Source of the DNA: Ewingella sp. CoE-038-23
Lineage (GTDB): Bacteria > Pseudomonadota > Gammaproteobacteria > Enterobacterales > Enterobacteriaceae
Direction: 5' to 3'
NCBI RefSeq assembly: GCF_040419245.1
Contig: NZ_JAZHOH010000002.1
Coordinates: 62,001 to 126,000 of the forward strand
Length of the DNA: 64,000 nt
The position numbers were made by a program, and so were the translations under genes. The notes beneath the pieces are model-generated. The model saw only the letters and a list, made by a program, of their open reading frames with translations, did not search any database and was not told the origin of the DNA. Of the stretch, positions 33,322 through 42,788 are shown in pieces. How positions within the stretch are numbered: the first letter of the stretch is position 1; the number at the start of each line of letters is the position of its first letter.

Positions 33322-33354
33322 GGGTGTTATCCGCCAAAAAGCGGTTTAACACCC
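33322..33354. terminator. Nested hairpin between kinase and gdx genes
   Basis: Outer stem GGGTGTTA / TAACACCC (33322-33329 with 33347-33354) and inner stem CCGC / GCGG, between the convergent kinase and gdx genes. Likely a shared terminator. Confidence 0.55.
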
Positions 33355-33376
33355 AAAATAATGGAATTAACTCGGT

Positions 33377-33694
33377 TTACTTAGTTGCCAGCTTCAATAG
33401 CACCACGCCGGAGAAAATCAGCAGTACGGCGATGACGCGCATGGGGTTGAGGCTCTCGCCAAACATGGTGACGCCGAGGATGAATGCGCCGATAGCGCCG
33501 ATGCCGACCCACACGGTGTAGGAGGTGCCTAAAGGGAGGGTTTTCATGGAGATAGCCAGCAGCGCGAAGCTGAGCAGCATGAAGACTAAGGTGACAATAC
33601 TCGGAACCAGCTTGGTAAAGCCGTGCGACTCTTTCATCGCCGTCGACCATACCACTTCAAACAAACCTGCTAACAACAGATATACCCAAGCCAT
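33377..33694 (-). CDS. gdx: Guanidinium exporter Gdx (SugE), small multidrug resistance family
   Basis: 105 residues with four membrane helices. The first contains the essential Glu in AGLFEVVWSTAMK, and the SugE/Gdx-type context continues in SHGFTKLVPS, SMKTLPLGTSYTVWVGIGA and GESLNPMRV. Gdx proteins are dual-topology dimers that exchange guanidinium for protons, unlike the EmrE drug exporters of the same family. A two-hairpin guanidine-II riboswitch immediately upstream supports this substrate. Monocistronic. Confidence 0.9.
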   Translation of the reverse strand: MAWVYLLLAGLFEVVWSTAMKESHGFTKLVPSIVTLVFMLLSFALLAISMKTLPLGTSYTVWVGIGAIGAFILGVTMFGESLNPMRVIAVLLIFSGVVLLKLATK

Positions 33695-33712
33695 ATTCTG
33701 ACCTTATTTAAT

Positions 33713-33760
33713 CGCAGGGTCGTCCCTATTCAATGAAGCCGAGTCTCTGGTCGTCCAGTC
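33713..33760 (-). promoter_or_regulatory. Guanidine-II (mini-ykkC) riboswitch
   Basis: On the minus strand two short hairpins with identical ACGA loops lie in tandem: CTGG-ACGA-CCAG (33758-33747) and AGGG-ACGA-CCCT (33727-33716). The paired stem-loops with ACGR loops define the guanidine-II class, in which guanidinium docks the two loops and frees the ribosome binding site. The second hairpin ends about 20 bases before the gdx start. Confidence 0.85.
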
Positions 33761-33844
33761 AGCATAAAACGGTGAGAGAAGAGTATAGATCAAGATGAAG
33801 CCGGAGAGAATTGCGAGCCGCATCGCACGGCCCGCAGAGGGAAG

Positions 33845-35242
33845 TTAGACTTTTTGCACGCTGCCGAACACCAGACGGCCCTGATGGAAGGTGGCTTTGA
33901 CGTCGGAAACCCGCGCCACGGCTTCAGCGGAGCAGCTGGCGTCAACCAGAATCATCTCGGCATTGTCGTTCACCGCCGGCCATTGGCGAGTGCCGTTGTT
34001 GTCCAGCGGCAGCACGTTGCCGGTGGCGATAGCCAGCGAGCGTGTCAGGCCGAACTCGTCAGAGTTGCCATAAAGCTGGGCATAAAGGTTGGCTTTTTCC
34101 AGCATGCTGCCGGTGCCAAACGGCGACCAGTGGTCAATCACGCTGTCCGTGCCGGTCATGACAAACACGCCCTTTTCGCTCAATTGCGGCAGCGGCATCG
34201 CCAGCTTGCCAATCGGCACGGTGGACGCCACGGTAAACTGCTGGCGGGCCAGCCCGTCTATCACTTCATCCAGCTCAGCATCTTTCAGCGTCGAGAGCGC
34301 AAAGCCGTGGCTCAGCGTCACTTTGCCCTTCAGCTGCGGGTTCTGCTCGACGGTTTTTATCATATATTTTACGGCAGCCACGCCGGCCGGTGAGGTTTCA
34401 TGCAGGTGGATATCCACGCCGGTGTGGGTATCCAGAGCAATCTGGCACATGGCGTCGAGTGACTTCTCCATCGCGCCGTCGACGTTGGTTGGATCCAGCC
34501 CGCCGACGTACTGCACACCCATTTGCATCGCTTCGCGCATCAAGCCGTCCACTTTCGAGTGCAGCAGGCCGTGCTGCGGGAAGGCGACGATTTCACAGCT
34601 GAAGTCGTTTTTATGTTTTTCCAGCGCGATTTGCAGATGTTCGAGGCTTTTCAAGCCGCTAACCGGGTCGATGTTGCAGTGGCTACGCGCCACCGTGGTG
34701 CCTTTCGAGTGCAGCAGGCCAATAATGGCTTCCGCGCGTTGAACCGAGGTCGGCAGAAGCTGTGGGATCAGCACCTGCTCGCGAGCAATCATATCCATAA
34801 TGGTCTTGCCTTTACGCGGCCTTGGCGCTTCCCACGGGCCGCCGTAGAAGGTCTTGTCGAGGTGAATATGCATGTCGCGGGTGGCGGGCAGGAGCAATAA
34901 TCCTTGGGCGTCAAAAGCAGTTAGCGTGCTGGCGGCCGCACCGCTGGCGGGTTGAATCGCCATAATTTTGCCGTCTTTTATCTCAAGATGATAAAGGGCC
35001 GTCCGGGTGCCGATAATCATCTCCCCTTCGCGCTTGAAACCCTCTTCCAGTCGGACATTGCGCAGCTGGTAGTGGGCGGCGGGCAGAGAGGTGACTGCGT
35101 TACTCTCTTCGCATTTAGCCATCGCGTTTTGAGTTGATGCCTGAGCCGAAGCCATGCCGGTCGCCAGCAGCGCGCCTCCGGCGGTCAATTTCGCGGTGTG
35201 TGAGAGAAAATTTCTGCGGCTTTGTTGTTGAGTGTTCTGCAC
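33845..35242 (-). CDS. Tat-exported amidohydrolase, cytosine-deaminase-like
   Basis: 465 residues. The N-terminus has a twin-arginine signal (SRRNFL, hydrophobic stretch, ASAQAS), so the folded metalloenzyme is sent to the periplasm. The amidohydrolase core shows the first metal pair DMHIHLDKTF, then VDIHLHETSP, a His in TLSHGFAL, and the catalytic Asp in MTGTDSVIDHWSPFG, a layout close to cytosine deaminase and related deaminases. The substrate is unknown; a periplasmic location is unusual for this group. The start is a GTG with AAGGAA seven bases upstream. It lies between gdx and a LysR gene read in the same direction. Confidence 0.85.
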   Translation of the reverse strand: MQNTQQQSRRNFLSHTAKLTAGGALLATGMASAQASTQNAMAKCEESNAVTSLPAAHYQLRNVRLEEGFKREGEMIIGTRTALYHLEIKDGKIMAIQPASGAAASTLTAFDAQGLLLLPATRDMHIHLDKTFYGGPWEAPRPRKGKTIMDMIAREQVLIPQLLPTSVQRAEAIIGLLHSKGTTVARSHCNIDPVSGLKSLEHLQIALEKHKNDFSCEIVAFPQHGLLHSKVDGLMREAMQMGVQYVGGLDPTNVDGAMEKSLDAMCQIALDTHTGVDIHLHETSPAGVAAVKYMIKTVEQNPQLKGKVTLSHGFALSTLKDAELDEVIDGLARQQFTVASTVPIGKLAMPLPQLSEKGVFVMTGTDSVIDHWSPFGTGSMLEKANLYAQLYGNSDEFGLTRSLAIATGNVLPLDNNGTRQWPAVNDNAEMILVDASCSAEAVARVSDVKATFHQGRLVFGSVQKV

Positions 35243-35353
35243 GTCGATTTCCTTAATCCAGAGAACAAAAATGACATTACCGTTTCACCATAAAATAAGG
35301 CGCTTTCGCTGGCTGCGATATTTGCCACTGGTGGTCAGTGGTAAACGCAATAG

Positions 35354-36208
35354 TCAGCTCAGCTGGCAGAACTGGCGCAGCTTCTCGGCCAGCGCCAGCT
35401 GCGCCGGGGTGGCGTCAGGGCGATAAAACAGTGCCAGCTCGACATTATCAATTTGCGGCAATCCACTCTCCGCGCCCAACACGCGGTGCTCCGGCAGGCG
35501 ACAGCTGGCGGGCAGCAGGGTCACGCCCAGCCCTGCCGCGCTGGCGGCGACCAGAGCCGCAAGGCTGGCGCTACTGTAACTGATGCGCCAGGGGCGGCCG
35601 ATAGCATCCAACGCCTGACACAGTTCCTCGCGATACAACCCGTTGAGTGGAAACAGCACCAGCGGCACCGGGTTATTTTCAAACGCCGGGTAAGCCGCGC
35701 TGTCCAGCCAGAGCATAGGCTCCGGGCGCGCCGCGTTGGGTTTCTCGCCCTTAATCTGCTTCACCAGAATGATATCCAACTCGTCCTGCTGCCAGGATTT
35801 ACGCAGTTCATAGCTCAGGCCGCTGGTGACGTCGAGACGCAAATGGGGATGAGTGCGGCTAAACTCGGCCAGCAGTCCGGTGGTGGGCGCCGCAAAGTCC
35901 TCCGGCACGCCAAGACGCACCACGCCGTCGCGCCACTGGTCGGAAAGCGCGTCATGCGCCTCGCCGTTCAGCGCAATGATTCGCCGCGCATAGCCGAGGA
36001 ATCTCTCCCCCTCTTCGGTGAGCAAAACCTGATGAGAGGTGCGTTCCAGCAGGGCTTTGCCCAACATCTCTTCAAGGCGGCGCACCTGCTGGCTGACGGT
36101 GGATTGAGAAAGGAACACCCGTTCGGCGGCACGGGTAAAACTGCCGCTATCGCAAACTGCCACGAAACTCAGCAACTGCTGAGGGCTAAACATCGGGTAG
36201 CGATTCAT
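35354..36208 (-). CDS. LysR-family transcriptional regulator
   Basis: 284 residues. The winged HTH occupies residues 8-65 (LLSFVAVCDSGSFTRAAERV, LSQSTVSQQVRRLEE), followed by a two-lobed effector domain (VVRLGVPEDFA through LGVTLLPAS). Such regulators usually control a neighbour; here the exported amidohydrolase lies about 110 bases downstream in the same orientation and is the best candidate. The start could be the ATG at 36208 or the in-frame ATG 15 bases later; neither has a strong ribosome binding site. Confidence 0.9.
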   Translation of the reverse strand: MNRYPMFSPQQLLSFVAVCDSGSFTRAAERVFLSQSTVSQQVRRLEEMLGKALLERTSHQVLLTEEGERFLGYARRIIALNGEAHDALSDQWRDGVVRLGVPEDFAAPTTGLLAEFSRTHPHLRLDVTSGLSYELRKSWQQDELDIILVKQIKGEKPNAARPEPMLWLDSAAYPAFENNPVPLVLFPLNGLYREELCQALDAIGRPWRISYSSASLAALVAASAAGLGVTLLPASCRLPEHRVLGAESGLPQIDNVELALFYRPDATPAQLALAEKLRQFCQLS

Positions 36209-36515
36209 TTTATCAATACATATTCGTCTGGCATTCGATTAACCAATAGTATCAATCTGGACGAGGCTGACAACCTGGGGTTGGGTAATAAAGTGCCCCT
36301 CGTTGCGCGATTAGCCGACCGCGAGCCCCACAAGCCCTGTTGATATTCCCTAACTATCTTCCAAATTGGGGTTCATAAGGCCCCTAATCCAGATGAGTAA
36401 GACGAGCCAGAGTTCATTGTTTACTTATAATTAGCAAAATCTTTGGATTAGAATCCTTTGTTAACCAATGCCATACTTTGTGTTAAGTCTTGCTCATCTG
36501 CATAAGGGAACGATT
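36209..36515. other. Divergent region between lysR and amn
   Basis: 307 bases without a gene. It holds the promoters for the LysR regulator and amn. I looked for a Pho box, as known upstream of E. coli amn, and found no convincing TGTCAT repeat. Confidence 0.4.
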
Positions 36516-37976
36516 TTGAATAATGCTTATTCCGCAACCCAATTGAACGCCACCGACGCGCTGGATCGGCTGGAGGCACTGTACAACGGTGCCGTAGTAG
36601 CACTGCGAAAAGCCATCGGTGACTTTATTCTCGATGGTACACTGCCTGATAACGACGTGCGTTTGGCAGGACTTTTCACCTACCCTGAGCTGAGCGTTAG
36701 CTGGGACGGGGCTGCGCAGAATCAGTTTAAGTCTCGCGCCTATGGCCGCTTCCCGCGCGCCGGGAAATACACTACTACCATTACCCGCCCGGAGCTGTTC
36801 CGTGGCTATCTGGCGGACCAACTGAGCCTGCTGGAAAGCGAATATAACGCCAGTTTTGTGGTGAAACCTTCCCAGCTCGAGATCCCCTTCCCGTTTGTTA
36901 TCGACGGCTCTGACCTGAACCTCGATCGCACTATGAGCGCGGCGCTGGCGCAACACTTCCCGACCACCGAGCTGTCGCAAATCGGCGACCAGATCACCGA
37001 CGGTTTATCCACCTCCACCACCGAGTTCCCGCTGTCGCACTTCGACGCGCTGCGCACCGACTTCTCACTGGCGCGCTTGAAACACTACACCGGCACCCCG
37101 GCGGAGCACGTGCAGCCTTACGTGCTGTTCACCAACTACACCCGTTACGTGGATGAGTTTGTTAGCTGGGCCTGCGCGCAAATCGTCGATCCGGCCACTC
37201 CTTACGTGGCGCTCTCCTGCGCTGGCGGGGCCTACGTCACGGCGGAAACCGTCAATCTGGAGCAGACGGTCTCTGACTTGGCGTGGAAAAAACACCAGAT
37301 GCCGGCCTATCACCTGATTGCCGACGACGGCAAAGGCATTACGCTGGTGAATATCGGCGTCGGCCCGTCTAACGCCAAAACCATTTGCGACCATCTGGCT
37401 GTGCTGCGCCCGCACGCCTGGCTGATGATTGGCCACTGCGGCGGTCTGCGCGAAAGCCAGCAAATTGGCGACTACGTGCTGGCCCACGCCTACCTGCGCG
37501 ACGACCACGTGCTGGACGCCGTGCTGCCGCCGGATATCCCAATTCCAAGCATTGCCGAAGTGCAGCGCGCGCTGTATGACGCCACCAAGGCCATCAGCAA
37601 TATGCCGGGGGAAGAAGTTAAGCAGCGCCTGCGTACCGGCACCGTGGTGACTACCGACGACCGTAACTGGGAGCTGCGCTATTCTGCTTCGGCCATGCGC
37701 TTCAACCTGAGTCGCGCCGTGGCTGTGGATATGGAGAGTGCGACCATTGCGGCGCAGGGCTATCGCTTCCGCGTGCCTTACGGCACTTTGCTCTGTGTCT
37801 CCGACAAGCCGCTGCACGGCGAAATTAAGCTGCCGGGGCAGGCGAACCACTTCTACGAAGGGGCGATTTCCGAGCATTTACAGATTGGTATCCACGCCAT
37901 TGGCCTGCTGCGACAGGAAGGCGACAAGCTACATTCGCGTAAATTACGTACCTTCAACGAACCGCCATTCCGCTAA
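36516..37976 (+). CDS. amn: AMP nucleosidase
   Basis: 486 residues against 484 in E. coli Amn, with long identical stretches (SLARLKHYTGTP; FTNYTRYVDEFV; NIGVGPSNAKTICDHLAVLR; GHCGGLRESQ; the exact C-terminus SRKLRTFNEPPFR). It hydrolyses AMP to adenine and ribose-5-phosphate in the cytoplasm. The phosphorylase-like catalytic half lies after about residue 170, including DMESATIAAQG and SDKPLHGE. The start is a TTG at 36516 with AAGGGA six bases upstream, giving the same N-terminus and length as the E. coli protein; the longer frame to 36468 lacks a binding site. Confidence 0.95.
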   Translation: MNNAYSATQLNATDALDRLEALYNGAVVALRKAIGDFILDGTLPDNDVRLAGLFTYPELSVSWDGAAQNQFKSRAYGRFPRAGKYTTTITRPELFRGYLADQLSLLESEYNASFVVKPSQLEIPFPFVIDGSDLNLDRTMSAALAQHFPTTELSQIGDQITDGLSTSTTEFPLSHFDALRTDFSLARLKHYTGTPAEHVQPYVLFTNYTRYVDEFVSWACAQIVDPATPYVALSCAGGAYVTAETVNLEQTVSDLAWKKHQMPAYHLIADDGKGITLVNIGVGPSNAKTICDHLAVLRPHAWLMIGHCGGLRESQQIGDYVLAHAYLRDDHVLDAVLPPDIPIPSIAEVQRALYDATKAISNMPGEEVKQRLRTGTVVTTDDRNWELRYSASAMRFNLSRAVAVDMESATIAAQGYRFRVPYGTLLCVSDKPLHGEIKLPGQANHFYEGAISEHLQIGIHAIGLLRQEGDKLHSRKLRTFNEPPFR

Positions 37977-37985
37977 AAACGCCTC

Positions 37986-38016
37986 TACCGGGGAGGTTTG
38001 TCCTCCTCGGTAAATT
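37986..38016 (+). terminator. Terminator of amn
   Basis: TACCGGGGAGG / CCTCCTCGGTA (11 bp with one G-T pair) followed by AATTTC, ten bases past the stop. Confidence 0.6.
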
Positions 38017-38168
38017 TCACAATATTTCCACACAATTACTGCCGATCCCTTAGCGCATTCCACCTGATTTGCCGTGTAAAAAAGCGGCGGATAGCGCGTA
38101 TATTCTTGCTCATCGACCGGGAACCTTTCGGCGATAAATGGGCGGTTTAAACGGATGTCGAGGTGGTT

Positions 38169-38513
38169 ATGAAAAGGCTATTGCTGCTGTTGCTGGCCGC
38201 AGGTGCAATGATGTCGGTGGCACAAACTTCTTACGCCTATGGCTATTATGGCCACGGGTATTATGGTCATGGTTATTATCACGGCTGGTACGGCCCGAGG
38301 GTGATCATTGGCGCACCTTGGGGGCCTCCGCCGCCGGTCTATTACGGGCCGCCTCCGGTGGTCTATGTGACACCGTCACCTCCGCAAACCTATGTGGAGA
38401 AAACCCCTAATTACGCTTACTACTGCCAGAATCCAGCGGGTTACTATCCGCACGTTCAGCGCTGCGCGCAGGGCTGGATGAAAGTGGTGGTTGGCGATTC
38501 TGCACCGCGCTAA
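38169..38513 (+). CDS. Small exported Tyr/Pro/Gly-rich protein
   Basis: 114 residues. A signal peptide (KRLLLLLLAAGAMM) ends near TSYA, followed by Tyr/Gly/His repeats (YYGHGYYGHGYYHG), a Pro-rich segment (GPPPPVYYGPPPVVYV) and a C-terminal motif with paired Cys (YYCQNPAGYYPHVQRC then AQGWMKV). This last motif is common in small enterobacterial and pseudomonad envelope proteins of unknown function. GAGGT precedes the ATG at 38169. It is followed 17 bases later by a lipoprotein gene, so the two are probably cotranscribed. Confidence 0.8.
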   Translation: MKRLLLLLLAAGAMMSVAQTSYAYGYYGHGYYGHGYYHGWYGPRVIIGAPWGPPPPVYYGPPPVVYVTPSPPQTYVEKTPNYAYYCQNPAGYYPHVQRCAQGWMKVVVGDSAPR

Positions 38514-38530
38514 GCCTGAGTGAATCAATC

Positions 38531-39100
38531 ATGAAACGTCTCTATCAATTAGCCCCTCTGGCGCTGGTGATGGCACTGGCGGGCTGCGTGGCGCCCCCTT
38601 CGGCGCCGGAAGTTCAGGTTTTACCAGGCAGCACCAAGAGCTACGGGCAGTTTAGGCAGGATGATATGTTATGTCGCAACGCGGCGCAGAATAGCGTGAG
38701 CGGCGGCGCGCAGGCGGCATCTAACAGTGCAGCTGGCACGGCGGCAGCGGGAACGGTGGTCGGTGCAGCGGCGGGCGCTTTGATTGGCGCGGCATCGGGC
38801 CATGCCGGGCAGGGGGCGCTGATCGGCGCAGGCAGCGGCCTGCTGGTGGGAAGCGCCATGGGCAGTAATACGGCGGGAATGAGCAGCGACGATTTACAAG
38901 ATCAGTACGACGTTATCTACACCCAATGTATGTACGCCAAGGGCAATAAAGTGCCGGTGGCTTATAGCTACGATGAACCAAGATCGGGGCAGTCAGAGGT
39001 TCCCCCTGATTACCACCCCGCTTCTGATCCAAGCAGCGTGCCACCCGATTATAATGGGGGCGTGCCTGACAGCAACGCGCCGCCAGACTATCGTCCATAA
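38531..39100 (+). CDS. Glycine-zipper lipoprotein
   Basis: 189 residues. The lipobox LAGC puts the lipidated Cys at residue 19. A Gly/Ala zipper region (about 65-110: GTVVGAAAGALIGAASGHAG, GALIGAGSGLLVGSAMG) can insert in or associate with membranes, and the tail repeats the motif PPDY three times. Such proteins sit in the outer membrane; function unknown. Two further Cys (DMLCRN and TQCMY) could form a disulfide. It follows the small exported protein closely. Confidence 0.82.
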   Translation: MKRLYQLAPLALVMALAGCVAPPSAPEVQVLPGSTKSYGQFRQDDMLCRNAAQNSVSGGAQAASNSAAGTAAAGTVVGAAAGALIGAASGHAGQGALIGAGSGLLVGSAMGSNTAGMSSDDLQDQYDVIYTQCMYAKGNKVPVAYSYDEPRSGQSEVPPDYHPASDPSSVPPDYNGGVPDSNAPPDYRP

Positions 39101-39125
39101 ATAATTGATTGCTTGATAAAAAAAC

Positions 39126-40994
39126 TTAAAACTTCACCATGGCGCCAAGTTCAATAACGCGGTTAGGCGGGAGCTGGAACTGATCCGGCGCCCGCAGCGC
39201 GTTACGCTGTAACACTTGGAACAGCTTGCCGCGGATCTGCAAATACCATGGGCGTTTGTCCAATACCAGCGTGTCGCGCGACATAAAGAATGAGGTGTCG
39301 CTCATGGTGCAGCGCAGCCCATCCTGCCCGCAACGATAGAACACATCTTCCAGATTGGGCGTCTCGCGCCAGCCATAGCTCGCCACCACGCGCCAGAAGG
39401 ATGGCGACAGGTGCTCAATGGTCACGCGCTTCAGATTATGCACATAAGGCACATCGGCGCTGCTGATAGTCAGCAAAATGATGCGCTCGTGCAGCACTTT
39501 GTTGTGCTTTAAATTGTGCAAAAGCACTAGAGGCACGGCATCCGGCGCGCGGGCCATAAACACGGCAGTGCCCGGTACGCGGCGCGGCGGGGATTTTTCG
39601 AGGGAGGTGATCAGCGCGCTCAGGGCATCCGGGTCTTCACGCAGGCGGCGCAACAGCCGCGAACGCTCGGTGTGCCAGGTGATCATGACAAGCAGAATGC
39701 TCAGCCCCAGCGCCACCGGCAGCCAGCCGCCGGAGAACAGCTTGGTGAGGTTGGCGGCGAACAGCGGGATATCAATCATCATCAGGAATGCCAGCAGCAG
39801 CAGGCCCCAGCGCTTCTTCCAGCCCCAGTTTTTAATCGCCACAATGCACAGCAGGATGGAGGTCAGCAGCATGGTTCCCGTCACCACGATGCCGTAGGCC
39901 GACGCCAAGTCGCTGGAGTGTTTGAAGCTGATGATCACAATCAGCACCGCCACGTACAGCAGCCAGTTCACCACCGGAATATAGATTTGCCCGGATTCGA
40001 CGTCGGAGGTGTACACAATGCGCATCGGTGGCAGATAGCCTAAACGCATCGCCTGACGAGTCAGTGAAAACACGCCAGAAATGACGGCCTGGGAGGCGAT
40101 AACCGTTGCCAGAGTGGCAATAATCAGTAGCGGAACCAGCGCCCAGTCAGGAGCCAGTAGGAAGAAAGGGTTTTTGATGGCCTCCGGGTTGCTCATCAAC
40201 AGTGCGCCCTGCCCGAAGTAGTTCAGCACCAGCGATGGCGCCACCAGCAGGAACCACGCAATGCGGATAGGCTTTTTACCGAAGTGGCCCATGTCGGCAT
40301 ACAGCGCCTCGGCCCCGGTCACGGCCAGCACCACCATGCCCAGCGCGAAGAAGGAAATGCCTTTGAATTCAATAAAGAAGTGCAGCGCCCAGTAAGGATT
40401 CAAGGCTTGCAGCACGCCCGGATTATACAAGATGCCGCCAATGCCCATCACGCCCAGCGAGACAAACCACAGCACCATCACCGGCGCGAACAGCTTACCG
40501 ACGCTGCCCGTGCCCTTCTTCTGGATAACAAACAGCAGGGTCAGCACGGCAATGGAGATGGGGATGATAAATTTATCTAGCGAAGGCGCGATGATCTCCA
40601 GCCCTTCAATGGCCGAAAGCACCGAAATGGCTGGCGTGATCACCCCATCGCCATAGAAGAAACTGCCGCCAACCAGCCCGAGGAACACCACGGTGGCGTA
40701 CCAGCGCGGGTTGATATCGCGCACCGCCAGCGACATCAGGGTCAAAATCCCCCCTTCGCCGCCGTTATCGGCACGCATCACGTAGCCGATATATTTGAAT
40801 GATACCACCAGCATCAGCAGCCAGAAAATCAGCGACAAAAAGCCGAAAATAGATCCTTGGGTCATGGTGATCCCAGCCTGGCCGGTCAGACATTCGCGCA
40901 AGGTATAGAGCGGACTGGTACCAATATCACCGTACACTACGCCGATGGCCGCCAGCGTGACGGCAGGCAACGGCTGCTTCTTTTGTGCATGCAT
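39126..40994 (-). CDS. kup: Low-affinity potassium transporter Kup
   Basis: 622 residues, the same length as E. coli Kup (TrkD). The match runs from [20 protein letters not shown] through [18 protein letters not shown] and NYFGQGALL to the soluble C-terminal part ending [18 protein letters not shown]. Twelve membrane helices are followed by a cytoplasmic domain of about 180 residues. It is a proton-coupled K+ importer working best at low pH. Monocistronic, ATG start at 40994 with a weak ribosome binding site. A 9-bp inverted repeat lies 57-78 bases upstream. Confidence 0.96.
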   Translation of the reverse strand: MHAQKKQPLPAVTLAAIGVVYGDIGTSPLYTLRECLTGQAGITMTQGSIFGFLSLIFWLLMLVVSFKYIGYVMRADNGGEGGILTLMSLAVRDINPRWYATVVFLGLVGGSFFYGDGVITPAISVLSAIEGLEIIAPSLDKFIIPISIAVLTLLFVIQKKGTGSVGKLFAPVMVLWFVSLGVMGIGGILYNPGVLQALNPYWALHFFIEFKGISFFALGMVVLAVTGAEALYADMGHFGKKPIRIAWFLLVAPSLVLNYFGQGALLMSNPEAIKNPFFLLAPDWALVPLLIIATLATVIASQAVISGVFSLTRQAMRLGYLPPMRIVYTSDVESGQIYIPVVNWLLYVAVLIVIISFKHSSDLASAYGIVVTGTMLLTSILLCIVAIKNWGWKKRWGLLLLAFLMMIDIPLFAANLTKLFSGGWLPVALGLSILLVMITWHTERSRLLRRLREDPDALSALITSLEKSPPRRVPGTAVFMARAPDAVPLVLLHNLKHNKVLHERIILLTISSADVPYVHNLKRVTIEHLSPSFWRVVASYGWRETPNLEDVFYRCGQDGLRCTMSDTSFFMSRDTLVLDKRPWYLQIRGKLFQVLQRNALRAPDQFQLPPNRVIELGAMVKF

Positions 40995-41050
40995 AGATGA
41001 GTGATTCGCAAAGTAAAAGGACCGGAAACACCGGCTAATGTTGGGAGTAT

Positions 41051-41072
41051 AGTACCGACATGGGTCGGTACT
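41051..41072. repeat. Perfect inverted repeat upstream of kup
   Basis: AGTACCGAC-ATGG-GTCGGTAC followed by T; 9-bp arms. It lies between kup and sotB (same strand), so it may be a terminator relic of sotB or an operator/leader hairpin of kup. No T-tract follows on the minus strand. Confidence 0.45.
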
Positions 41073-41130
41073 GTTAATGATATGTTTCTTTGATGGTTAT
41101 TTGCGAGCTAAGAAGCAAAAGCGAGGCCGA

Positions 41131-42312
41131 TCATACGGTCCGCAGTTGGGGGTAGCGGCGCAGGATAAACAGGCACCATGCCAGTGAAATGCAGCCCATC
41201 GCCCCGCCGACATAGCCCACGTCCGACAGTTCAAGATGCATAATCACCTGATTGCCCAGCAGTGCACCCGCGCCAATCCCCAGATTGAAAATCCCTGAGA
41301 ACAGCGACATGGCGACGTCGGTGGCATCCGGCGCCAGCGCCAGCACGCGAATTTGCATCGCCAGCGCGATAGCCATCATCCCAATGCCCCACAAAACGGT
41401 CAGCGCAGAGATGCTGAAAGCACTGGTCGAGGAGACCAGCAGCAACAGCATTGAAACCGCGATGATAGTGATAGCGCCGACAAAGAACGCCGTCGGGAAT
41501 TTGCTGCCCATCACGCTAAATAGCGCACTGCCCAAAATGCCTGCTCCGCCGAAAATCAGCAGTAAGAAGGTAGTGAAATCTTCACTCATTTTAGCGACAT
41601 TCTGCACGAACGGCTCAATGTAGCTGTACGCCGTGTAGTGCGAAGTGACGATCAGCGCGATCAGCAGGTACATCGACACCAGCGCCGGTCGTTTGAACAG
41701 CATCGGCACGCTGCTCAGAGAGCCGCTGTGTTCGCTTGGCAGTTTCGGCAGCAGGCGACTCAGGCTGATTAAGGTGATCAGCGCCACGACGCCAATCACC
41801 CCAAAGGTAATGCGCCAGCCAAGATATTGACCAATCACCCGCCCGAGCGGCAGGCCGAGCACCATCGCCAGCGCGGTGCCGGTCGCCAGCATACTCAGAG
41901 CCTGCGTTTTCTTGCCCGCCGGGGCGACGCGAATGGCCAGCGATGAAGTTATTGACCAGAAAATCGCGTGCGCCAGTGCAATCCCAATGCGCGATACCAC
42001 CAGCGAGCCGAAGTCCCAGGCCACCACCGACAGCACGTGGCTGAGGATAAACAGGCCAAACACCGCCATCAGCAGCAGGCGGCGCTCGACGTTGCGGGTC
42101 AGCAGCATCAGCGGCAGCGACATCAGGGCGACCACCCAGGCGTAAATGGTCAGCATCAGGCCGACCTGCGCGGTTTCCATAGAGAAAGAGCTGGCGATGT
42201 CTGATAACAGGCCGACGGGGACGAATTCGGTGGTATTAAAAATAAACGCGGCGATAGCTAGCATGATGACGCGTAGCCACTCGGTTTTGCGCGAAACGTT
42301 ATGTGATTGCAT
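41131..42312 (-). CDS. sotB: Sugar efflux transporter SotB
   Basis: 393 residues, close to E. coli SotB (YdeA): [82 protein letters not shown] and [19 protein letters not shown]. It is a 12-helix MFS exporter of arabinose and related sugars or IPTG in E. coli. Monocistronic; ATG at 42312. Confidence 0.93.
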   Translation of the reverse strand: MQSHNVSRKTEWLRVIMLAIAAFIFNTTEFVPVGLLSDIASSFSMETAQVGLMLTIYAWVVALMSLPLMLLTRNVERRLLLMAVFGLFILSHVLSVVAWDFGSLVVSRIGIALAHAIFWSITSSLAIRVAPAGKKTQALSMLATGTALAMVLGLPLGRVIGQYLGWRITFGVIGVVALITLISLSRLLPKLPSEHSGSLSSVPMLFKRPALVSMYLLIALIVTSHYTAYSYIEPFVQNVAKMSEDFTTFLLLIFGGAGILGSALFSVMGSKFPTAFFVGAITIIAVSMLLLLVSSTSAFSISALTVLWGIGMMAIALAMQIRVLALAPDATDVAMSLFSGIFNLGIGAGALLGNQVIMHLELSDVGYVGGAMGCISLAWCLFILRRYPQLRTV

Positions 42313-42464
42313 TGAGATGTTGGCTTGTAAGTGATGGGTTAACTGCTTGTTTAATGACGGCGAGAAATGTCATTTTTTGTGACGAGTATTGTGTTTTATT
42401 TCGGCCGGAATGAAAACCGCTAAATCCGGGCTGCGATAAATTTATGCTCCCTCAGAGCAGAAAT

Positions 42465-42788
42465 TCAAGGTAAACCCAGCCAGCGGGCCAGTGCGGTGAC
42501 CGCGGCGGCGGAGAGGATCACCGCAATCAGCGGCACTTTTCGCCACGCCAGCACCGCCGCCACCCCTACTCCCAGCAGACGCGCCAACCCGGCGAAGTGT
42601 TCACCTTCCAGCAGCGTGGCAATCACCGCCACTGAGAGCAAAAGCGTGGTCGCGGCGTCGGCAATCAGTGCGCGAGTATTGTCGGTGAAGGTCATCCGCG
42701 ATCCGAGCTTGAAGCCGACAAAGCGAAATGCATAGGTGCCCACGGCCAAAAGCGCGATGCCACAAATGATCAATGTGTGTTGATTCAT
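42465..42788 (-). CDS. AzlD-family branched-chain amino acid transporter subunit
   Basis: 107 residues with four hydrophobic helices and the AzlD pattern (YAFRFVGFKLG near residue 20; the end LARWLGL). AzlD/YgaH proteins work with an AzlC/YgaZ partner to export branched-chain amino acids. Its ATG overlaps the azlC-like stop (ATGA), so the two are translationally coupled. Confidence 0.85.
   Translation of the reverse strand: MNQHTLIICGIALLAVGTYAFRFVGFKLGSRMTFTDNTRALIADAATTLLLSVAVIATLLEGEHFAGLARLLGVGVAAVLAWRKVPLIAVILSAAAVTALARWLGLP

Noticed and set aside
34089..34742. 217-codon plus-strand frame inside the amidohydrolase gene
   Set aside because: Antisense shadow of a gene with Tat signal and metal-binding motifs.
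36209..36515. Possible Pho box upstream of amn
   Set aside because: No pair of TGTCAT-like repeats at 11-bp spacing was found, although E. coli amn is phosphate-regulated.
37065..37877. 270-codon minus-strand frame inside amn
   Set aside because: Fully antisense to the highly conserved AMP nucleosidase coding sequence.
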